From Caulobacter sp031457805 (GTDB lineage: Bacteria > Pseudomonadota > Alphaproteobacteria > Caulobacterales > Caulobacteraceae), in the NCBI RefSeq assembly GCF_031457805.1, contig NZ_JAVDXI010000010.1, positions 10,339 to 74,338 on the forward strand: a DNA stretch of 64,000 nt, read 5' to 3'. Below, one piece after another: positions 16,331 to 24,515 of this stretch. A program made the position numbers and the translations under genes. The notes under the pieces are model-generated. The model ran no database searches, was not told the DNA's origin, and was given only the letters and a program-made list of their open reading frames with translations. Positions within the stretch are counted from its first letter, which is position 1. Each line of letters starts with the position of its first letter.

Positions 16331-17052
16331 TGCGCGAGCGCGGCGACATGGCCGTCGGCCTGCTTGTGGCCTTCCTGCTGCTCTTTCCGCTGGGCTACGT
16401 CCTGCACGTCGCGCCGCGCTTTCCCGGCAGCCTGGTCGGCGGCGTCATCGGCGTCGTCGCCGCCGTCCTCATGCTGCTGACCCTGCCCTATGTGGTGGTC
16501 AAGCACGTCAAGGCGGCGGAACGGTGGACAGGCCGGTTCGTCAGCAAGCCGACGCTGCTGGCCCTGCATGTGTATGCGGGCGTGCTGGCTCCGATCCTGG
16601 GGTTGGTTCATGCCGCCCACAAGTTCGGCAGCCCCGTCGGCCTAACGCTGACCGGCCTTGTGCTGCTGACGGTCCTCAGCGGCTTCGTCGGCCGCTACCT
16701 GCTGGCGCAGACGGCGCGGGCCCTGCGCGGCCGCCGCTCCGAGCTGGCGTCCCTGCAAGCGGCGTATCTCCACCTGCCGGCGCCCCCGGCGCCGACGGCG
16801 GCGGCCGTTGCGCTTTCCCGGTGGAAGCGGCTGTTCTTCGTCGCCGGCGAACCGCCGGCGCCGCCGCCCGATGGGGCCGAGGCCCTGGCCGCGGCCTTGG
16901 CCGACACCGAGTTCGCCATCCGCGCGGAGGGTGCGACCAACCGGCTGTTGTCGCGTTGGCGGTGGCTGCACGCTGTCCTGGGGGCGCTGGTCTACCTGGT
17001 GCTGCTTTTGCACATCGCCGCGGCCATCTATTTCGGGCTGCGCTGGCTATGA
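16330..17052 (+). CDS. Five-helix b-type cytochrome, ferric reductase/NOX-like heme spacing
   Basis: 240 residues with about five membrane helices. His80 and His94 lie on helix 3 (LHVYAG...LVHAAH) and His214 and His228 on helix 5 (LHAVLG...LLHIAA). Both pairs are 14 residues apart, which would hold two stacked b hemes, as in the NOX/ferric-reductase fold. No flavin domain is present; the preceding gene encodes one separately. The ATG overlaps the previous TGA, and its own stop overlaps the next ATG. It probably carries electrons from the reductase across the inner membrane. Family membership is inferred from His spacing, not a match to a named protein. Confidence 0.72.
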   Translation: MRERGDMAVGLLVAFLLLFPLGYVLHVAPRFPGSLVGGVIGVVAAVLMLLTLPYVVVKHVKAAERWTGRFVSKPTLLALHVYAGVLAPILGLVHAAHKFGSPVGLTLTGLVLLTVLSGFVGRYLLAQTARALRGRRSELASLQAAYLHLPAPPAPTAAAVALSRWKRLFFVAGEPPAPPPDGAEALAAALADTEFAIRAEGATNRLLSRWRWLHAVLGALVYLVLLLHIAAAIYFGLRWL

Positions 17053-17765
17053 TGCGGGACCGCCTCCTCTACTGGATCTTTGTCGCCGCCGGCCTGGCGC
17101 TGCTGGGCGTCGCGGCGATGATGCAGACAAGCGCGCCGCCCGGCGCCGGACCGGTGGCTCAGCTTGTCGCGCCAGGCCCCCTGTCGCCGGCCCACCAAGC
17201 CTTCGGCGCGCAGTGCGCCAGTTGCCACACGCCTCTCAAGGGCGTGGAGAGCAAGACCTGCGTCGCCTGCCACGCGAGCACCGATTTCGGAAACAAACAG
17301 TCGACCCAGTTCCATGCCCAGGCCAAGGAGTGCACGGCTTGCCACGTCGAGCACGAAGGCGCGCGCGCCATCGTGAAGATGGACCATCAGGCGTTGCTCG
17401 ATCCGGCGGTGTGGCGAGGGCCGGCTGTTTCGCCACCCAATCCGCACGCCTTGCCGCCCGAAGCCGCGCTCAATTGCGCAAGCTGCCATTCCGTCCGCGA
17501 TCCGCATCTGGGACTCTTCGGCCAGGACTGCGCCAGCTGCCACGCGACCAGCAGTTGGAAGGTTCCCAACTTCCGGCATCCGTCGGTCAGCTCGACGCAA
17601 TGCTCGGAGTGCCACACCGCGCCGCCCAGTCATTTCATGGAGCACTTCAGCATGGTCTCCCAGCGCGCCGCCGGCTCCAAGGCGCGCGTCGAACAATGCT
17701 ACGCCTGTCACACCACCGACAGCTTCAACAACATCCGCCGCCGAGGCTGGTATGATCACCATTGA
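17049..17765 (+). CDS. Membrane-anchored heptaheme cytochrome c
   Basis: 238 residues with an N-terminal membrane anchor (about 7-25) and seven CxxCH heme sites: CASCH, CVACH, CTACH, CASCH, CASCH, CSECH and CYACH, from residue 56 to 221. Extra His residues are available as distal ligands. It is exported and would accept electrons in the periplasm. It overlaps the cytochrome b by ATGA and the DUF1622 gene by 14 bp. Low-potential multiheme proteins of this kind usually serve quinol oxidation or reduction of periplasmic acceptors. Here copper or another metal is the contextual guess. Confidence 0.88.
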   Translation: MMRDRLLYWIFVAAGLALLGVAAMMQTSAPPGAGPVAQLVAPGPLSPAHQAFGAQCASCHTPLKGVESKTCVACHASTDFGNKQSTQFHAQAKECTACHVEHEGARAIVKMDHQALLDPAVWRGPAVSPPNPHALPPEAALNCASCHSVRDPHLGLFGQDCASCHATSSWKVPNFRHPSVSSTQCSECHTAPPSHFMEHFSMVSQRAAGSKARVEQCYACHTTDSFNNIRRRGWYDHH

Positions 17766-18153
17766 GTCCGGCTGGCTCAGCGCCTTCTTCAGGCTCGCGG
17801 TGATCATCCTCGAGCTGGCGGGCACGCTGACCATCCTCAGCGGCGCGGCGCTGGCGACGATCCTGTTCGCCCTGCGGGCCCGATCGGGCGACCGGGCCAA
17901 GGCCTATGGCGCGTTCCGGTCCGCCCTCGGCCGAAGCATCCTTCTTGGCCTCGAATTCCTGGTCGCCGGCGACATCGTCAAGTCGCTCGTCATCAACCCG
18001 ACCTTGGACGATCTCATCGTCCTGGCCGGTCTGGTCTTCGTGCGCACCTTCCTTAGCATCTCGCTCGGCGTCGAGATCAACGGCCACTGGCCCTGGGAGG
18101 ACACGCGCATGGCCAGGGCCACGGGCCGCGAACCTTCCTCACCGCGGGTCTGA
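17752..18153 (+). CDS. DUF1622 inner-membrane protein
   Basis: 133 residues with three predicted helices (about 9-45, 60-80 and 86-105). Features such as FRSALGRSILLGLEFLVAGDIVKSL and VRTFLSISLGVEI are typical of the DUF1622 family, which has no known role. The ATG lies 14 bp inside the cytochrome c gene, so it is co-translated with it. No metal-binding residues stand out. Membership of the redox operon suggests an accessory or assembly function. Confidence 0.75.
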   Translation: MITIESGWLSAFFRLAVIILELAGTLTILSGAALATILFALRARSGDRAKAYGAFRSALGRSILLGLEFLVAGDIVKSLVINPTLDDLIVLAGLVFVRTFLSISLGVEINGHWPWEDTRMARATGREPSSPRV

Positions 18154-18183
18154 CCAGACCCGCCCACCCGCCGGGAGATTGAC

Positions 18184-18630
18184 ATGCTGCAACGACGAGA
18201 CCTGCTCACGGGAGCCGCCCTGTTGGCGGCCGGCGCCGCCCAGCCCGCCGCGGCGGCCGCCCAGGCCCACGACATGAAGGGCATGGACGCCATGCCCGGC
18301 ATGGCGATGTCGATGAGCGACTGCATCGATCACTGCCTGGCTTCCCATCGCCGGTGCCTTGAGACCGCCGCCTACGCCCTCGGTCAAGGCGGCGCGCTCG
18401 CCGCCCCCGACCTGATCGCCATGCTCACCGACTGCGCCGAGCTGTGCCAGGCGACCGCCAACTCCATGCTCCGCGGCTCGGCCCTGCACCCGGTGCTCTG
18501 CCGCGCCTGCGCCGAAGCCTGCGACCTGTGCGCGGCGGCCTGTTCGAAACCCCGCGCCGACGCCCCGATGGCCCAGTGCGCCGAGACGTGCAGGGTGTGC
18601 GCCGCGGGCTGCCGACAGATGTCGCGCTGA
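18184..18630 (+). CDS. Csp1-like four-helix-bundle copper storage protein
   Basis: 148 residues beginning MLQRRDLLTGAALLAAG, a probable Tat signal. A Met/His segment (HDMKGMDAMPGMAMSM) follows, then a helical domain with 14 Cys, many as CxxxC (CIDHC, CAELC, CAEAC, CAAAC, CAETC, CAAGC). Csp1 proteins pack Cu(I) along Cys lining the inside of a four-helix bundle. Tat export would place it in the periplasm. GGGAG precedes the ATG, 30 bp after the DUF1622 stop, so it is probably the last strongly linked gene of the redox operon. Storage of many Cu(I) ions per monomer is known for the family and inferred here. Confidence 0.85.
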   Translation: MLQRRDLLTGAALLAAGAAQPAAAAAQAHDMKGMDAMPGMAMSMSDCIDHCLASHRRCLETAAYALGQGGALAAPDLIAMLTDCAELCQATANSMLRGSALHPVLCRACAEACDLCAAACSKPRADAPMAQCAETCRVCAAGCRQMSR

Positions 18631-18748
18631 CCGCGCCTTCGGACCTTACGTATACGCGCGGCCGCCAATTGCGGGCATTGCAAGCGTCACGCCGTTCGAG
18701 ATGCAGACGACGCCATCGGACGCGAACGTCATAAGTTGGAGATCAGAA

Positions 18749-19108
18749 ATGATGCGCAAGATCGCAGTCGTGGCCGGCGCTGTCGGCCTTCTGGCCATGG
18801 GGACCGCCGCATTCGCCGACGGCCCCGCGCCCAAGGCCCAGACCCAGCCCGCGCCGGCCGCCTCCGCCCAGACCCCGCCGGACCACGCCCACATGCAGGG
18901 CATGGACCATGGCGGCCAGCAGATGCACGACCAGATGATGAAGGACCATCAACAGGGGATGGCGAACATGCCGGCCACGCCGCCCAAGGATCCCGCCGCC
19001 AAGAAGCCCATGAAGGGCTGCTGCATGGACAAGCCGATGGCCCCGAAAGGCAAACCCATGGCTCCCAAGGACGCCAAGGATCCCGCCATGCCCATGAAGG
19101 ACATGTAA
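18749..19108 (+). CDS. Secreted Met/His/Lys-rich small protein
   Basis: 119 residues from MMRKIAVVAG, with a signal peptide ending FADG. The mature part is low complexity: HAHMQGMDHGGQQMHDQMMKDH, a CC pair (KGCCMDKPM), and Lys/Pro/Met repeats ending PMKDM. The composition suggests a disordered periplasmic copper binder. GGAG lies before the ATG at 18749. It is followed by a strong terminator, so it closes the 13-19 kb block. The end matches that of the lipoprotein at 14034-14414. No named family is recognised. Confidence 0.65.
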   Translation: MMRKIAVVAGAVGLLAMGTAAFADGPAPKAQTQPAPAASAQTPPDHAHMQGMDHGGQQMHDQMMKDHQQGMANMPATPPKDPAAKKPMKGCCMDKPMAPKGKPMAPKDAKDPAMPMKDM

Positions 19109-19133
19109 CGCCCGCTCAAGCCGCGACGCGCCG

Positions 19134-19169
19134 AAGAACCTGCCGGGCGAGCACGCCCGGCAGGTTCTT
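19134..19169 (+). terminator. Strong intrinsic terminator closing the 13-19 kb block
   Basis: A 16-bp perfect stem, AAGAACCTGCCGGGCG against its complement, closes a 4-nt loop (AGCA) and ends in TTCTTTC. It sits 26 bp after the Met-rich gene and before the aldehyde dehydrogenase. Confidence 0.85.
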
Positions 19170-19262
19170 TCACGTCCGGGCGCCGCCAGGCGATGTGACA
19201 TCTACGGATATCCTCGGCCGCGCCCGCCACTAGGCTCGTCGTCACCAGCAGGGAGCCAAGCG

Positions 19263-20783
19263 ATGTTCCACAAGGCCATCGAGACGATGCGCGCCGCGCC
19301 CTTGTTCAAGGCGCGCTACGACAACTTCATCGGCGGCGCCTGGTCGGCCCCGACCACGGGCGAGTACTTCGCCGACCACAGCCCGATCAATGGCGACCGG
19401 ATCGCCGAGTTCGCCCTGTCGGGTCCGGCCGACGTGGAACTGGCGCTCGACGCCGCCCATCGCGCCAAGGCCGGCTGGGCGCGGTTGTCGCCGGCCGAGC
19501 GGTCCCGGCTGCTGAGCCGGGTCGCCGATCGCCTGGAGCAGAACCTCGACCTGCTGGCGCTCGCCGAGACGCTCGACAACGGCAAGCCGATCCGCGAGAC
19601 GCGCGGCGCCGACGTGCCGCTCGCGGTCGATCACTTCCGCTATTTCGCTGGATGCATCCGGGCCGAGGAAGGCGCGATCTCGACGATCGACGCCGACACC
19701 ATCGCCTACCATTTCCGCGAGCCGCTTGGCGTGGTCGGCCAGATCATTCCCTGGAACTTCCCCCTGCTGATGGCGGCCTGGAAGATCGCGCCCGCGCTGG
19801 CCGCCGGCAACTGCACGGTCATCAAGCCAGCGTCCCAGACGCCCCTGACGCTGATGATGCTCGCCGAACTCACCGCCGACATCCTGCCGCCGGGCGTGCT
19901 CAACGTCCTGACCGGGCCCGGCCGAACCGTCGGCCAGGCGATCGCCGCCAACCCGCGGATCGCCAAGGTCTCGTTCACCGGCGAGACGGTCACGGGCAAG
20001 GCGATCATGCACGCCGCGGCCGATCACCTGATCCCGCAGACGATGGAGCTCGGGGGCAAGTCGCCCAACATCTTCATGGCCGACGTCCTTGATGAGGAGG
20101 ACGCCTTCTTCGACAAGGCGCTGGAAGGGTTCACGCTCTTCGCCTTCAACAAGGGCGAGGTCTGCACCTGTCCCTCGCGCGCCCTGATCCATGAATCGAT
20201 CTTCGACCGGTTCATGGAGCGGGCCGTGGCCCGCGTGGCGGCGATCCGTCAGGGCGACCCGCTCGACCCCGCGACCCAGCTGGGCGCCCAGGCGTCCGAA
20301 GACCAGCTGCGCAAGATCCTCGGCTATATCGAGATCGGCAAGAACGAGGGCGCGCAATGCCTGATCGGCGGCGCGCGGGCGCTGCCCGGAGGCGAACTCG
20401 ACGGGGGCTATTTCGTGCAGCCGACCGTCTTCGTCGGCGACAACAGCATGCGGATCTTCCAGGAGGAGATCTTCGGCCCGGTGCTGTCGGTGACGACCTT
20501 CAAGACCCTCGACGAGGCGATCGCGATCGCCAACGACACGCCCTATGGCCTCGGCGCAGGCGTTTGGAGCCGCAGCGGCAACACCGCCTACCGTCTAGGC
20601 CGCGCGATCGAGGCCGGACGGGTCTGGACCAACTGCTACCACCAGTATCCGGCCCACGCCGCCTTCGGCGGCTACAAGGCCTCGGGGTTCGGGCGCGAGA
20701 CCCACAAGGCGATGCTCGATCACTACCAGCAGACCAAGAACCTGCTCGTCTCCTACGACGAGCATGGCCTCGGTCTGTTTTGA
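19263..20783 (+). CDS. NAD(P)-dependent aldehyde dehydrogenase
   Basis: 506 residues, the usual length. The cofactor and fold motifs PWNFPLLMAAWK, MELGGKSPN (general base Glu) and the nucleophile region FNKGEVCTCPSR (catalytic Cys, first of the two) are all present, as is EEIFGPVL near the C terminus. It resembles acetaldehyde-type (ExaC/AldB-like) enzymes that oxidise short aldehydes to acids. The alcohol dehydrogenase gene starts 23 bp downstream, so the pair probably forms an alcohol-to-acid route or an aldehyde detoxification unit. Its place directly before copA/copB oxidase genes is unexplained by the reaction. Confidence 0.9.
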   Translation: MFHKAIETMRAAPLFKARYDNFIGGAWSAPTTGEYFADHSPINGDRIAEFALSGPADVELALDAAHRAKAGWARLSPAERSRLLSRVADRLEQNLDLLALAETLDNGKPIRETRGADVPLAVDHFRYFAGCIRAEEGAISTIDADTIAYHFREPLGVVGQIIPWNFPLLMAAWKIAPALAAGNCTVIKPASQTPLTLMMLAELTADILPPGVLNVLTGPGRTVGQAIAANPRIAKVSFTGETVTGKAIMHAAADHLIPQTMELGGKSPNIFMADVLDEEDAFFDKALEGFTLFAFNKGEVCTCPSRALIHESIFDRFMERAVARVAAIRQGDPLDPATQLGAQASEDQLRKILGYIEIGKNEGAQCLIGGARALPGGELDGGYFVQPTVFVGDNSMRIFQEEIFGPVLSVTTFKTLDEAIAIANDTPYGLGAGVWSRSGNTAYRLGRAIEAGRVWTNCYHQYPAHAAFGGYKASGFGRETHKAMLDHYQQTKNLLVSYDEHGLGLF

Positions 20784-20806
20784 TCCCTCGCAAAGGAGCA
20801 ACAGCC

Positions 20807-21832
20807 ATGGCCAAGACCATGAAGGCGGCCGTCGTGCGCAAATTCGGGGCGCCGCTGGTCATCGAGGAAGCGCCGATCCCCACGGTCGGTCCCGGACAAA
20901 TCCTGGTGAAGATCGCCGCCACCGGCGTCTGTCACACCGACCTGCACGCGGCCGAGGGCGACTGGCCGGTGAAGCCGAACCCGCCCTTCATTCCTGGCCA
21001 TGAGGGCGTCGGCCACGTCGCCGCGGTCGGGTCGGGCGTCACCCACGTCAAAGAGGGCGACCGGGTCGGCGTGCCTTGGCTCTACACCGCCTGCGGCCAC
21101 TGCGTGCATTGCCTGGGGGGCTGGGAGACCCTGTGCGAGAGCCAGCAGAACACCGGCTATTCGGTCAACGGCAGCTTCGCCGAATACGTCCTCGCCGACC
21201 CCAACTATGTCGGCCACCTGCCGGACAATGTCGGCTTTATCGACATCGCGCCGATCCTGTGCGCGGGCGTTACCGTCTACAAGGGACTGAAGGCGACCGA
21301 GGCCAAGCCGGGCGAGTGGGTCGTGGTCTCCGGCATCGGCGGCCTGGGTCACATGGCCGTGCAGTACGCCAAGGCGATGGGGCTCAACGTGGCGGCGGTC
21401 GACATCGACGACCGCAAGCTCGATCTGGCGACACGCCTTGGCGCGGCCGTGACCGTCAACGCCCGAGAGCAGGATCCCGCCGCCGCGATCAAGGCGGCGA
21501 TCGGCGGCGCGCAGGGCGTCCTCGTCACCGCCGTCTCGCCCAAGGCCTTCCAGCAGGCGCTCGGCATGGTCCGGCGCGGCGGCACGGTGGCCCTCAATGG
21601 CCTGCCGCCCGGCGATTTTCCGCTGTCGATCTTCGACACCGTGCTCAACGGCGTCACCGTCCGCGGCTCGATCGTCGGCACCCGGCTCGACCTGATGGAG
21701 GCGCTGGCCTTCGCCGGCGAGGGCAAGGTTCACGCGACTGTCCACACCGAACCGCTCGAGAAGATCAACGACGTCTTCGCGCGCATGCACCACGGCGACA
21801 TCGAGGGCCGCATCGTCCTCGACCTCGCCTAA
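20807..21832 (+). CDS. adhP: Zinc-dependent alcohol dehydrogenase (AdhP-like)
   Basis: 341 residues from MAKTMKAAVV, with AAAGGAG upstream of the ATG at 20807. Catalytic zinc ligands are seen in GVCHTDLH and PGHEGVGHV. A structural-zinc loop is present with Cys in ACGHCVHCLGGWETLC. The nucleotide-binding glycine run is SGIGGLGHMAVQYAK. It interconverts primary alcohols and aldehydes with NAD(H). It is probably co-transcribed with the upstream aldehyde dehydrogenase and, with a 29-bp gap, the downstream multicopper oxidase. Confidence 0.9.
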   Translation: MAKTMKAAVVRKFGAPLVIEEAPIPTVGPGQILVKIAATGVCHTDLHAAEGDWPVKPNPPFIPGHEGVGHVAAVGSGVTHVKEGDRVGVPWLYTACGHCVHCLGGWETLCESQQNTGYSVNGSFAEYVLADPNYVGHLPDNVGFIDIAPILCAGVTVYKGLKATEAKPGEWVVVSGIGGLGHMAVQYAKAMGLNVAAVDIDDRKLDLATRLGAAVTVNAREQDPAAAIKAAIGGAQGVLVTAVSPKAFQQALGMVRRGGTVALNGLPPGDFPLSIFDTVLNGVTVRGSIVGTRLDLMEALAFAGEGKVHATVHTEPLEKINDVFARMHHGDIEGRIVLDLA

Positions 21833-21861
21833 TCCCCCCCGCGACGAACCGCGAGCAAACC

Positions 21862-23550
21862 ATGTTCGACAGTCCTACCTTGCCGGCCACACGGCGCCGC
21901 TTCGTCCAGGGCCTGGCGGTCAGCGGGGCGGTGGCCGGAGTTTCGCCGGCGCTGCTGGCGGGCCCCGCCGCCGCCGCGACCGCCGAATTGCGCGGGACCG
22001 AATTCGATCTCGAGATCGCCGAACTGCCGGTCAACTTCACCGGCAAGCGTCGGATCGCCACGGCGGTGAACGGCGCCGTGCCCGCCCCCGTGCTGCGATT
22101 GCGCGAGGGCGACACCGTCACCCTGCGCGTCCGCAACCGCCTCAAGGAGATGTCCAGCATCCACTGGCACGGGGTCATCCTGCCCGCCGAGATGGACGGC
22201 GTACCAGGCATCAGCTTTCCCGGGATCGCGCCCGGCGAGACCTTCACCTATCGCTTCGAGCTGCGTCAGGCGGGCACCTACTGGTATCACGCGCACACCT
22301 TGGCCGAGCAAACCGGGTTTTATGGCGCGATCATCGTCGAGCCGCGCGCGCCGACCGGACCTGCGCCCGATCGGGACTACGCCATCCTGCTGAGCGACTG
22401 GTCGGACGAACCGCCGCTGCAGATCTTCACGAACCTCAAGAAGCTGAGCAGCTACTACAATTTCGCGCAGCCGACCGCCGGAGACTTCCTCAAGGATGTG
22501 GGCAAGCTGGGGTTCGGCGAGGCCCTCGCGCGGCGGCGGATGTGGAACCGGTCGCGGATGAACCCGACCGACTACAGCGACGTTTCCGCCGCCACCTACA
22601 CCTACCTGATGAACGGAACGCCGCCGGCCGGGAATTGGACGGCGATCGCCGCCCCCGGCGAGCGAGTTCGCCTCCGGTTCGTGGGGGCGGGGACGGCGAC
22701 CTTCTTCGACGTGCGCCTTCCTGGGGTCCCGCTGACCGTCGTCTCGACCGATGGCCAGCCGGTGGAGCCGGTGACGGTCGAGGAGTTCCGGATCGGACCG
22801 GGCGAAACCTACGATGTCGAGTTCGTCATGCCCGAGGGCGCCCGAACGATCTTCGCCCAATCGATCGACCGGACGGGTTTCGCCCGCGGCGTCATCGCCC
22901 CAGCGCCCGGCATGACGGCGCCGACGCCGGCGCTCGATGCGCGGACCTGGCTCGATCCGGTCGACATGATGGGCGCCATGGCCGCCATGGGCGGCGAACA
23001 CGCCGGCCACGGCATGGCGGACACGCCCCCGAAGGCGCGTCACGCGCGCACCGAGTACGGCGCCAACACCGACATGCGCGTCGACTATCCGCGCACCAAT
23101 CTCGACGATCCCGGCGCGGGCCTGCGCGAGCGGTCCTGGCGGGTGCTGACCCTGGCCGACCTTCGCACGCCCGGCGGCGATCCGGATCCTCGCGAGCCGG
23201 AGCGTGAGATCGAGTTGCACCTCACCGGCAACATGGAGCGCTTCATCTGGACGCTGGACGGGATCAAGCTGAACGATTCCCGTCCGCTCCACTTCAAGCC
23301 GAACGCGCGGCTGCGCATCGTTCTCGTCAACGACACGATGATGGCCCACCCGATGCACCTCCACGGCATGTGGAGCGATGTCGAAGGCCCGGACGGCGCG
23401 TTCCAGGTCCGCAAGCATACCGTGGTGGTCCAGCCCGCCCAGCGGATCAGCTTTCGCGTCACCGCCGACGCCATGGGGCGATGGGCCTTCCACTGTCATC
23501 TGCTCTACCACATGGCGGCCGGCATGTTCCGGGAGGTGGTCGTCGCATGA
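21862..23550 (+). CDS. copA: CopA, periplasmic copper-resistance multicopper oxidase
   Basis: 562 residues with a Tat signal (TRRRFVQGLAVSG). Copper motifs are complete: HWHG (about 102), HAH (about 142), HPMHLHG (about 496) and HCHLLYHM (about 544), giving the trinuclear and type-1 sites. A short Met/His insert (MMGAMAAMGGEHAGHGM near 375) is typical of PcoA/CopA proteins. It likely oxidises Cu(I) to the less toxic Cu(II) in the periplasm. It overlaps copB by ATGA. The name copA here is the Pseudomonas/plasmid usage, unrelated to the ATPase CopA at 5307. Confidence 0.93.
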   Translation: MFDSPTLPATRRRFVQGLAVSGAVAGVSPALLAGPAAAATAELRGTEFDLEIAELPVNFTGKRRIATAVNGAVPAPVLRLREGDTVTLRVRNRLKEMSSIHWHGVILPAEMDGVPGISFPGIAPGETFTYRFELRQAGTYWYHAHTLAEQTGFYGAIIVEPRAPTGPAPDRDYAILLSDWSDEPPLQIFTNLKKLSSYYNFAQPTAGDFLKDVGKLGFGEALARRRMWNRSRMNPTDYSDVSAATYTYLMNGTPPAGNWTAIAAPGERVRLRFVGAGTATFFDVRLPGVPLTVVSTDGQPVEPVTVEEFRIGPGETYDVEFVMPEGARTIFAQSIDRTGFARGVIAPAPGMTAPTPALDARTWLDPVDMMGAMAAMGGEHAGHGMADTPPKARHARTEYGANTDMRVDYPRTNLDDPGAGLRERSWRVLTLADLRTPGGDPDPREPEREIELHLTGNMERFIWTLDGIKLNDSRPLHFKPNARLRIVLVNDTMMAHPMHLHGMWSDVEGPDGAFQVRKHTVVVQPAQRISFRVTADAMGRWAFHCHLLYHMAAGMFREVVVA

Positions 23551-24515
23551 CCCGTCTGGCCCTCTCGCGAGCGTCTCTGCTCGCCTTGGCTCTGAGCGTT
23601 TCGGCCGTGGCCGCGCCCGCAATCGCCCAGGACGCCCCCCATCAGCACGCCGCGCCACCGCCGCCGAGCCCGGCCCCAACGGCCTCCCCCGCGGCGCCTG
23701 CGGATCACGCGGGCATGGATATGTCCGGCATGGATATGTCCGGCGCGGGGACGCCCGCCGGCGGCATGACCATGGACATGGGACGGATGCAGGGCGGCAA
23801 GGCTCCGCCGGACGCCCGCAACTCCGACGACTATGCGGACGGCTATCGCAATTCGACGCTGCCGGGCTACGAGATGGCCGACAAGCTGTCGATCCCCAAG
23901 GTTCTCGTTGACGAACTGGAGTTCGCCAGCGGCAACGAGGGGCAGGGCGTCGGCTGGACCGTCCTCGTCACCCAGGGCCAGGACGACAGCAAGCTCTGGC
24001 TGCGCAGCCAGGGCCTCAAGAACTCCAAGGATCGCCTCGATCCGGAGAGCAGCGTCGAGGCGCTGTGGTGGCGCAGCAAGAGCCCGTTCTGGGGCACGTT
24101 GCTGGGCGTTCGTCAGGATCTCGGCAAGGGGGCGACCACTTGGCTCGCCGCCGGCGTCGAGGGCCTGGCGCCCTACTGGTTCGATGTCCAGCTGACCGGC
24201 TACGTCGGCGACGACGGCCGCCTCGGCGCCCGCGCCAAGGGCGCCTACGAGGTCCGCTTCACCAATCGCCTCATCCTGACCCCGCAGGTCGAAACCAACC
24301 TCTATTCCAAGCGCTCGACCGACCGTGAGCTCGGCGGCGGCTTCAGCAACGTCGAGCTGAGCGCTCGGCTGCGCTACGAGGTCTCGCGGAAATTCGCGCC
24401 CTATGTCGGCTTCGTCTGGGAGCGGGCGCTGGACGACACCGCCGACTTCCGACGTGCCGATCGCCAGCGCCCGGCCGAGCATCGGGTGGTTGTCGGCTTG
24501 CGATCATGGTGGTGA
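23547..24515 (+). CDS. copB: CopB, outer-membrane copper-resistance protein
   Basis: 322 residues with a signal peptide, a Met/His-rich N-terminal stretch (GMDMSGMDMSGAGTPAGGMTMDMGRMQGG) and a beta-barrel C-terminal domain. The barrel contains the family's FVWERALDDTADFRR and a C-terminal aromatic (RSWW) suited to outer-membrane insertion. PcoB/CopB proteins accompany the CopA oxidase and bind copper at the outer membrane. The ATG overlaps the copA stop, and the MFS gene starts 10 bp before its end. Confidence 0.92.
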   Translation: MTRLALSRASLLALALSVSAVAAPAIAQDAPHQHAAPPPPSPAPTASPAAPADHAGMDMSGMDMSGAGTPAGGMTMDMGRMQGGKAPPDARNSDDYADGYRNSTLPGYEMADKLSIPKVLVDELEFASGNEGQGVGWTVLVTQGQDDSKLWLRSQGLKNSKDRLDPESSVEALWWRSKSPFWGTLLGVRQDLGKGATTWLAAGVEGLAPYWFDVQLTGYVGDDGRLGARAKGAYEVRFTNRLILTPQVETNLYSKRSTDRELGGGFSNVELSARLRYEVSRKFAPYVGFVWERALDDTADFRRADRQRPAEHRVVVGLRSWW

